Assembly (NCBI GenBank): GCA_009782265.1
Contig: WRJM01000003.1
Location: 1 to 50,290 of the forward strand
Length of the DNA: 50,290 nucleotides
Source: Oscillospiraceae bacterium
GTDB taxonomy: Bacteria; Bacillota; Clostridia; Oscillospirales; Ruminococcaceae
Reading direction: 5' to 3'
Shown here: positions 44,147 to 50,290 of the stretch, piece after piece
Numbering within the stretch: the first letter of the stretch is position 1
How the letters are laid out: each line of letters opens with the position of its first letter
The notes under the pieces: generated by a model
Databases searched by the model: none
What the model was told of the DNA's origin: nothing
What the model saw: only the letters and a program-made list of their open reading frames with translations
Position numbers and translations under genes: made by a program

Positions 44147-44795
44147 TTATAATTGTCTTGTTACCGACAACCTTAATCCTGTCCTCACAGAACAACGCAA
44201 CCGCTTCAGGTAAAATTACCTGTTCGGCTTCTTCCATGACACGTTTTTGCAGGGTTTCGGGGGTGTCGTCATCTTTGACTTCTACAGCTTTTTGCAAAAT
44301 AATCGCCCCGCCGTCACAGACTTCATTCACAAAATGAACCGTTGCACCGGTGAGCTTCACGCCGCTTTTAATTACAGCTTCATGCACTTTTAAACCGTAA
44401 AATCCCGTTCCGCTGAACGCGGGAATCAGCGCGGGGTGAACATTGAGCATTTTATTCGGGAACGCTTTTACAACCAACTCGTCAAGAATAATCATAAAAC
44501 CGGCATAAACCACAAGGTCGGTTTGATTTTCTTGTAAAATCCGCAGAATTTCCGCGCTGAAAGCCTTTCTGTCCGGCTTATAAGCCCTCCATTCAACAAC
44601 CGCGGTTTTGATGTTGTTTTCTTTGGCGCGGGTTAAAGCATAGGCGTCCGCTTTAGAAGAAATAACAAGATTAATGCGCCCGTTTTGGATTTTACCGGCT
44701 TTTTGGGTCGCATCGGACGCTCCGGCGTTAATTAAAGCCTGCAAATTCGTGCCGCCGCCGGAAACTAAAACTGCTATGTTTTTCATAAACTTCAC
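44142..44795 (-). CDS. purN: Phosphoribosylglycinamide formyltransferase
   Basis: IAVLVSGGGTNLQALI, VYAGFMIIL, NVHPALIPAFSGTGFYGLKVHEAVIKSGVKLTGATVHFV. Confidence 0.95.
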   Translation of the reverse strand: MKFMKNIAVLVSGGGTNLQALINAGASDATQKAGKIQNGRINLVISSKADAYALTRAKENNIKTAVVEWRAYKPDRKAFSAEILRILQENQTDLVVYAGFMIILDELVVKAFPNKMLNVHPALIPAFSGTGFYGLKVHEAVIKSGVKLTGATVHFVNEVCDGGAIILQKAVEVKDDDTPETLQKRVMEEAEQVILPEAVALFCEDRIKVVGNKTIIT

Positions 44796-45124
44796 ATTAA
44801 CATTTCTTTAATTTGTTTTTGTAATAACGGAATATCAGTAGTTATTGTTTCCCAAATATCTTCCATACGTAAGGTCTGATAACCGTGCGCTGTTACATCA
44901 CGTAATCCGGAAATTGAACGCCACGGAATCGCAGAATTATTTGATTTAATATTATCAGATAGAAGTTTAACTAATTCGCCGATATTAATTAATGTCATGC
45001 AAACAGCTCTTTTAGTTTTTTCGTCATTTATAAATTTTTCATTGCTGAAATTTGTTATCATATCGGTTATAATAAATGTTTCCGATAAAATTTTATTTAA
45101 TACAGCTTCATCTCTTTTATCCAT
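44792..45124 (-). CDS. HepT-like (DUF86) protein
   Basis: IPWRSISGLRDVTAHGYQTLRMEDIWETITTDIPLL (Rx4-6H-like). Confidence 0.83.
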   Translation of the reverse strand: MDKRDEAVLNKILSETFIITDMITNFSNEKFINDEKTKRAVCMTLINIGELVKLLSDNIKSNNSAIPWRSISGLRDVTAHGYQTLRMEDIWETITTDIPLLQKQIKEMLM

Positions 45125-45401
45125 AAACTCTTACAACCTTTCCTATTTCCAAAAACGTGTCTCCCGGTAAAGGAGCATGAATTATATCAACAGAAATTTT
45201 TAATTGCGCTTCTAAATTATTCTTTATTTCCGATAACATAAATAAAGATACAGCCGGATTTTGAAACTCTATCAGTAAATCCAAATCACTTGCTTCGGTT
45301 TGCCGTCCGTCGGCATATGAACCGAAATAAGAAACGTTTTTTATCGGAAAAGTTTCCGCCGTGTTTATTATCGCTTTGCTTATTTCATCATGTGTTATCA
45401 T
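45117..45401 (-). CDS. MntA-like minimal nucleotidyltransferase
   Basis: VSYFGSYADGRQTEASDLDLLIEF (GSx10DxD). ORF opens at 45413 within the repeated leader. Confidence 0.85.
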   Translation of the reverse strand: MITHDEISKAIINTAETFPIKNVSYFGSYADGRQTEASDLDLLIEFQNPAVSLFMLSEIKNNLEAQLKISVDIIHAPLPGDTFLEIGKVVRVYG

Positions 45402-45440
45402 ATTTATAACCATTCCTGTTTGAAAGATTATTTTTAAACT
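45399..45440 (-). repeat. Hairpin leader, copy C (degenerate, upstream of MntA-like gene)
   Basis: Minus strand GTTTAAAAATAATCTTTCAAACAGGAATGGTTATAAATATG. Confidence 0.6.
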
Positions 45441-45447
45441 TTCACTT

Positions 45448-46497
45448 TTATATCAAAACCACACCCTCATCACCCTTAACAACCTTACCGATACAATACG
45501 CCTTAACTCCCGCCTTCTCAAGCACTTCCACCGCCAAATCCGCTTTCTTCGCGCCGACAATGCAAACCATGCCGATTCCCATGTTAAATGTATTGAACAT
45601 ATCACGTTCGGGGATATTCCCGGCTTTTTGAATAAACTCAAAAATCGCGGGTACTTCAAACGTGCTTTTATTGATTTTTGCACACAGCCCGTCCGGCAGA
45701 GCGCGGGGGATATTCTCGTAAAGCCCGCCGCCGGTGATATTGGCGATTCCTTTTACCTTTACGGCTTCAATCAGCTTTAATACAGGCTTCACATATATTT
45801 CAGTCGGAGTCAGAAGTTCTTCGCCGAGGGTTTTCTTTGTTTCGGGAATCATCTCGTCAAGCGGATTCCTGCTGTCTTTTATATTGAACACCTTTCGGAT
45901 TAACGAGAACCCGTTGGAATGTACTCCGCTTGAAGCCAGCCCGATAATTACATCATCTTCTTTTACTTTTGAGCGGTCAATGATTTTGGATTTATCTGCG
46001 ATTCCGGTGCAGAAGCTTGCCAAATCATACTCGTTTTCCGGCGTTAAGTCCGGATGTTCGGCGGTTTCGCCGCCGATAAGCGCGCAGCCCGCTTTTACAC
46101 AGCCGTCCGCAATCCCTTTTACGATTGCTGCGATTCTTTCGGGAATAACTCTCCCGCAGTTGATATAATCAAGGAAGAACAGCGGCTTTGCGCCGCAGCA
46201 AATGATGTCGTTTACGCACATGGCGACCGCGTCAATCCCGATGGTATCATGCTTGTCAAGCAAAAAAGCGATTTTCAGCTTTGTACCTACGCCGTCCGTT
46301 CCGGACACGAACACCGGTTCTTTTATATTTTTTAAATAAGGCGCAAGGTTAAAAAGTCCGCCGAACCCGCCGATACCGTCCATGATGCCTTTTATGCGGG
46401 TGCGTTTTACGTCGTTTTTCATTAATTCAACCGCTTCATAACCCGCGACAATGTCAACGCCCGCCGCCTTGTAGCTTTCGGAATAACTGTTTTTCAT
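45448..46497 (-). CDS. purM: Phosphoribosylformylglycinamidine cyclo-ligase
   Basis: YKAAGVDIVAGYEAVELMK, GTDGVGTKLKIAF, GIADKSKIID. Confidence 0.96.
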   Translation of the reverse strand: MKNSYSESYKAAGVDIVAGYEAVELMKNDVKRTRIKGIMDGIGGFGGLFNLAPYLKNIKEPVFVSGTDGVGTKLKIAFLLDKHDTIGIDAVAMCVNDIICCGAKPLFFLDYINCGRVIPERIAAIVKGIADGCVKAGCALIGGETAEHPDLTPENEYDLASFCTGIADKSKIIDRSKVKEDDVIIGLASSGVHSNGFSLIRKVFNIKDSRNPLDEMIPETKKTLGEELLTPTEIYVKPVLKLIEAVKVKGIANITGGGLYENIPRALPDGLCAKINKSTFEVPAIFEFIQKAGNIPERDMFNTFNMGIGMVCIVGAKKADLAVEVLEKAGVKAYCIGKVVKGDEGVVLI

Positions 46498-46515
46498 AAA
46501 AACCTCATTTATATT

Positions 46516-47952
<1,437 letters not shown>

Positions 47953-47985
47953 TGAATAAACCTTCCTTTTTTGTTTTTCGCAGAA

Positions 47986-48480
47986 TCAGGAATTATATTT
48001 CGCGCCTGCTTCTTTATCGATTTCAAGGCATTTTTCGTATTGCTTTTTTTTGAAATCGGCGAACTTGTCCATCAAGGAATCATCACCCGTACCGAGGATT
48101 TGAACTGCTAAGTACCCCGCGTTCTGCGCGCAGTCAATCCCGACGGTTGCCACGGGGACACCCGGAGGCATCATTACCATTGCTAAAAGTGCGTCAAGCC
48201 CTTCAAGGGCTTTATTTTTAAGCGGCAGTGCAATCACGGGCAATTCTGTATGCGCGGCAAGCACACCCGCAAGGTGCGCCGCCATACCCGCCGCCGCTAT
48301 GATTACGCCGTAATTCTCTTTACGTGCGTTTTTAGCGAATTCGGCGACTGCGTCGGGCGTTCTGTGCGCGGAAAGAACCCGCACGGTGACATCAATCCCG
48401 AAATCCTTCATTACGTTAATTGCTTTTTCAACAACAGGCATATCGTTGATACTGCCCATGAATACCGCCGCTTTTTTCAT
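47986..48480 (-). CDS. purE: N5-carboxyaminoimidazole ribonucleotide mutase
   Basis: VFMGSINDMPVVEKAINVMKDFGI, LSAHRTPD, IIAAAGMAAHLAGVLAAHTELPVIALP. Confidence 0.94.
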   Translation of the reverse strand: MKKAAVFMGSINDMPVVEKAINVMKDFGIDVTVRVLSAHRTPDAVAEFAKNARKENYGVIIAAAGMAAHLAGVLAAHTELPVIALPLKNKALEGLDALLAMVMMPPGVPVATVGIDCAQNAGYLAVQILGTGDDSLMDKFADFKKKQYEKCLEIDKEAGAKYNS

Positions 48481-48534
48481 GTGTTTCTACTTCCTTTATT
48501 ATTTTTATATTGGTTATATATTTATAATATTTTT

Positions 48535-48608
48535 TGTAGGGGCGCACACTGTGCGCCCGCAAAAAATACGAAAGCGCGGGTTACGAGCGCACACTGTGCG
48601 CCCCTACA
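48535..48608. repeat. Paired GTAGGGGCG palindromic repeat
   Basis: TGTAGGGGCGCACACTGTGCGCCCG...CGAGCGCACACTGTGCGCCCCTACA. Confidence 0.8.
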
Positions 48609-48617
48609 TTAGGTTAA

Positions 48618-49913
48618 TTAATCCAATTCCCTATATTTCGGATTCCTAAGGCATACAAAACTGGTTATAAATCCAATCATACCGACAATGAAAAACATGA
48701 CCGCAAGCCCTGAGCCTTTTTCCGCGCCGAAAGCAAAGGATAATATTTGCTGAACCGGCGATGCGGTTTCCATGAAAGGTTCAAAAACACGGTCTGCCAA
48801 TAACCCCCCAAGCAATAAACCAACCGGTATGGTGCTGTACTGGATTGTATCCCGTGCCGCGAACACACGCCCCTGCATTTCAACCGGCACTTTTGTCCGC
48901 ATGATTGCCGTCAGGTTTGCGCCAAGAAAGGGTAACGGCAAGTTCCCCGCGAAAGCAAAGAAAGCCCAAATCGGCAGTGCGCGCCCGAAGCTGAACAGCA
49001 AATCACCGAAAAGAAACGAAATGCCGCAGGTGAAGAAAATTATTTTTATACGGCTTTTTACGGGTTTCATCAGTGTAACAATTACGCTCCCCGTGAGCAT
49101 ACCGATTCCGACCGCCGCTTCCGTGATTCCGCGTGAAATCTGATTGCCGCCCGTCCGGCTGAGAATCATAACGGGTAACATGCCGTAACTGCCCATTTTC
49201 GCGATGAAGTTAATAAACGCGAAAAATAAAATAATACGAAACAGTGTCTTGTTTTTCCGCAGGTGATGAATCCCAGCCGTACAGCTTTTCAGGAAGGATT
49301 CTTTCTTTTCATTTACCACTGGTGCTATTTTGGGGATTTTGATGAATACAAGCAGGATTGAAAACGCAACCGCAAAAGCGGCAAGGTCAATTATCAATAC
49401 GGTTTGCAGACCGCCGAACGTAAATATCAATCCCCCGAGCGCGGGTGCTAAAATCGTTACAACAGAGCCTGAAAAAGCATTAAAACCGCTTGCGCGGACA
49501 TACTGCTCTTTCGGCACTAATAAAGTAGTGGCGGCGTAGGAAGCGGGTGCTTGAAATGCGTTCATAAAGCTGAGTAAAAAGTTAATGATGTATACATGCC
49601 GGATTTGCAGATTGTTTATGAAAAATAAAATCATCACAACCGCTGTACCGACAGCCGCTAATAAATCGGATAACAGCATAATCCGTTTCTTGTCAAGCCG
49701 GTCGGCAAGCGTTCCGGCAATGAAGCTGAACAAAACGGACGGCGTAAGCGTGCAAACGGTCAGCAGTGTAATGCTGAGTGCTGTTCCTGTTTGGCTGTAA
49801 ACCCAAGCAATCAGCGCGAAGCTTGTCATTGACGTGCCGAGATTCGACACGGATTGCGAACTCCAGAGGATTAAGAAATTCCGAAGCCCTTTAAATATTG
49901 TTAATTTTTTCAT
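48618..49913 (-). CDS. MFS transporter
   Basis: 12-TM pattern; WSSQSVSNLGTSMTSFALIAWVYSQTGTALSITLL, AGTLADRLDKKRIMLLSDLLAA. Confidence 0.88.
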   Translation of the reverse strand: MKKLTIFKGLRNFLILWSSQSVSNLGTSMTSFALIAWVYSQTGTALSITLLTVCTLTPSVLFSFIAGTLADRLDKKRIMLLSDLLAAVGTAVVMILFFINNLQIRHVYIINFLLSFMNAFQAPASYAATTLLVPKEQYVRASGFNAFSGSVVTILAPALGGLIFTFGGLQTVLIIDLAAFAVAFSILLVFIKIPKIAPVVNEKKESFLKSCTAGIHHLRKNKTLFRIILFFAFINFIAKMGSYGMLPVMILSRTGGNQISRGITEAAVGIGMLTGSVIVTLMKPVKSRIKIIFFTCGISFLFGDLLFSFGRALPIWAFFAFAGNLPLPFLGANLTAIMRTKVPVEMQGRVFAARDTIQYSTIPVGLLLGGLLADRVFEPFMETASPVQQILSFAFGAEKGSGLAVMFFIVGMIGFITSFVCLRNPKYRELD

Positions 49914-50037
49914 GGCTTTGCTCCTTTTAATTTTTAATAAATTAAAAATGCAAAGCCCGATTCGGACGGCAGAATTGAATACACGTTCTTATACCGCTCC
50001 ATGCAATTTCCGTCCGTTATCAGACCTTGCACGGAGC
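49914..50037 (-). promoter_or_regulatory. Structured leader with potential RBS-sequestering stem upstream of the MFS gene
   Basis: GGCTTTGC 49914-49921 / GCAAAGCC 49950-49957; GCTCCATGCAA 49996-50006 / TTGCACGGAGC 50027-50037; CGGACGG 49963-49969 / CCGTCCG 50010-50016. Confidence 0.5.
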
Positions 50038-50110
50038 TAAACCGGCTGTGATTATCATATAATACGCCTCCCGTTATTGCTTTTTTAAATAAACAATAAA
50101 ATTTTATCCG

Positions 50111-50290
50111 TGTTTCACCCGCCTGCGGCGGGTGAAACACAAAAACAACTTTACCTGCTGTTTATAGTATAGTCGTTTAATTTGAAAAGCCGTTTGCTTT
50201 TCAAATTAAACGGGTTTCCGCAGTCTGCGGACTGCGGGCGCTGTCGCAACAGCGCAATCCCCAATTAACTTTAAAAATCGAAACGATTTT
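50111..50290. repeat. Array of perfect hairpins at window end
   Basis: GTGTTTCACCCGCC-TGC-GGCGGGTGAAACAC; GTTTAATTTGAAAAG-CCGTTTG-CTTTTCAAATTAAAC; CCGCAGTC-TGC-GGACTGCGG; GCGCTGT-CGCA-ACAGCGC; AAAATCG-AAA-CGATTTT. Confidence 0.65.

Noticed and set aside
48481-48534. Purine riboswitch upstream of purE
   Set aside because: The short AT-rich leader shows no conserved purine riboswitch loops.
49934-50140. 68-aa minus-strand ORF upstream of the MFS gene
   Set aside because: No domain; the region is better explained as a structured leader.

Overview
This 50.3 kb window reads as a chromosomal segment of a low-to-mid GC, flagellated, plant-fibre-associated Clostridia-type Firmicute. Taxonomy is inferred from gene content only. 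No prophage, integrase, transposase ORF or CRISPR array was seen. Recognisable content: fumarase beta subunit, SigH-like sigma factor, glyS, ilvE, HtrA protease, SCIFF peptide and radical-SAM maturase, NuoE/NuoF/GltD-like flavin/Fe-S operon, glycosyltransferase, SRAP, dinB with XRE-ImmA, ECF sigma with a probable anti-sigma, GH115 glycosidase, WYL regulator, OFA-type MFS, iorAB-paaK, nadA, an LRR-dockerin protein, nth, flagellin, tRNA-Arg(CCT), and a purE-F-M-N-O cluster interrupted by a HepT/MntA-type pair. The most interesting signals are mostly not in the ORF track. (1) An unlisted 28-aa hydrophobic ORF lies between converging consensus promoters and looks like a type I toxin-antitoxin locus; a homologous orphan antisense RNA lies about 2.2 kb away. 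(2) A repeated hairpin leader ending in ATGGTTATAAATATG precedes three unrelated genes. (3) A tRNA-like structure with a shortened anticodon arm lies just upstream of a zinc-ribbon gene. (4) GTAGGGGCG palindromic repeats show compensatory arm variation, supply stop codons and sit inside iorA. (5) Two SOS boxes lie between dinB and an XRE/ImmA pair. (6) A structured, possibly RBS-sequestering leader precedes an MFS gene. (7) A PNPOx-like domain is fused to a CBM-like domain. (8) A mazF remnant follows an intact antitoxin. All calls come from reading the sequence; no database search or folding program was run.
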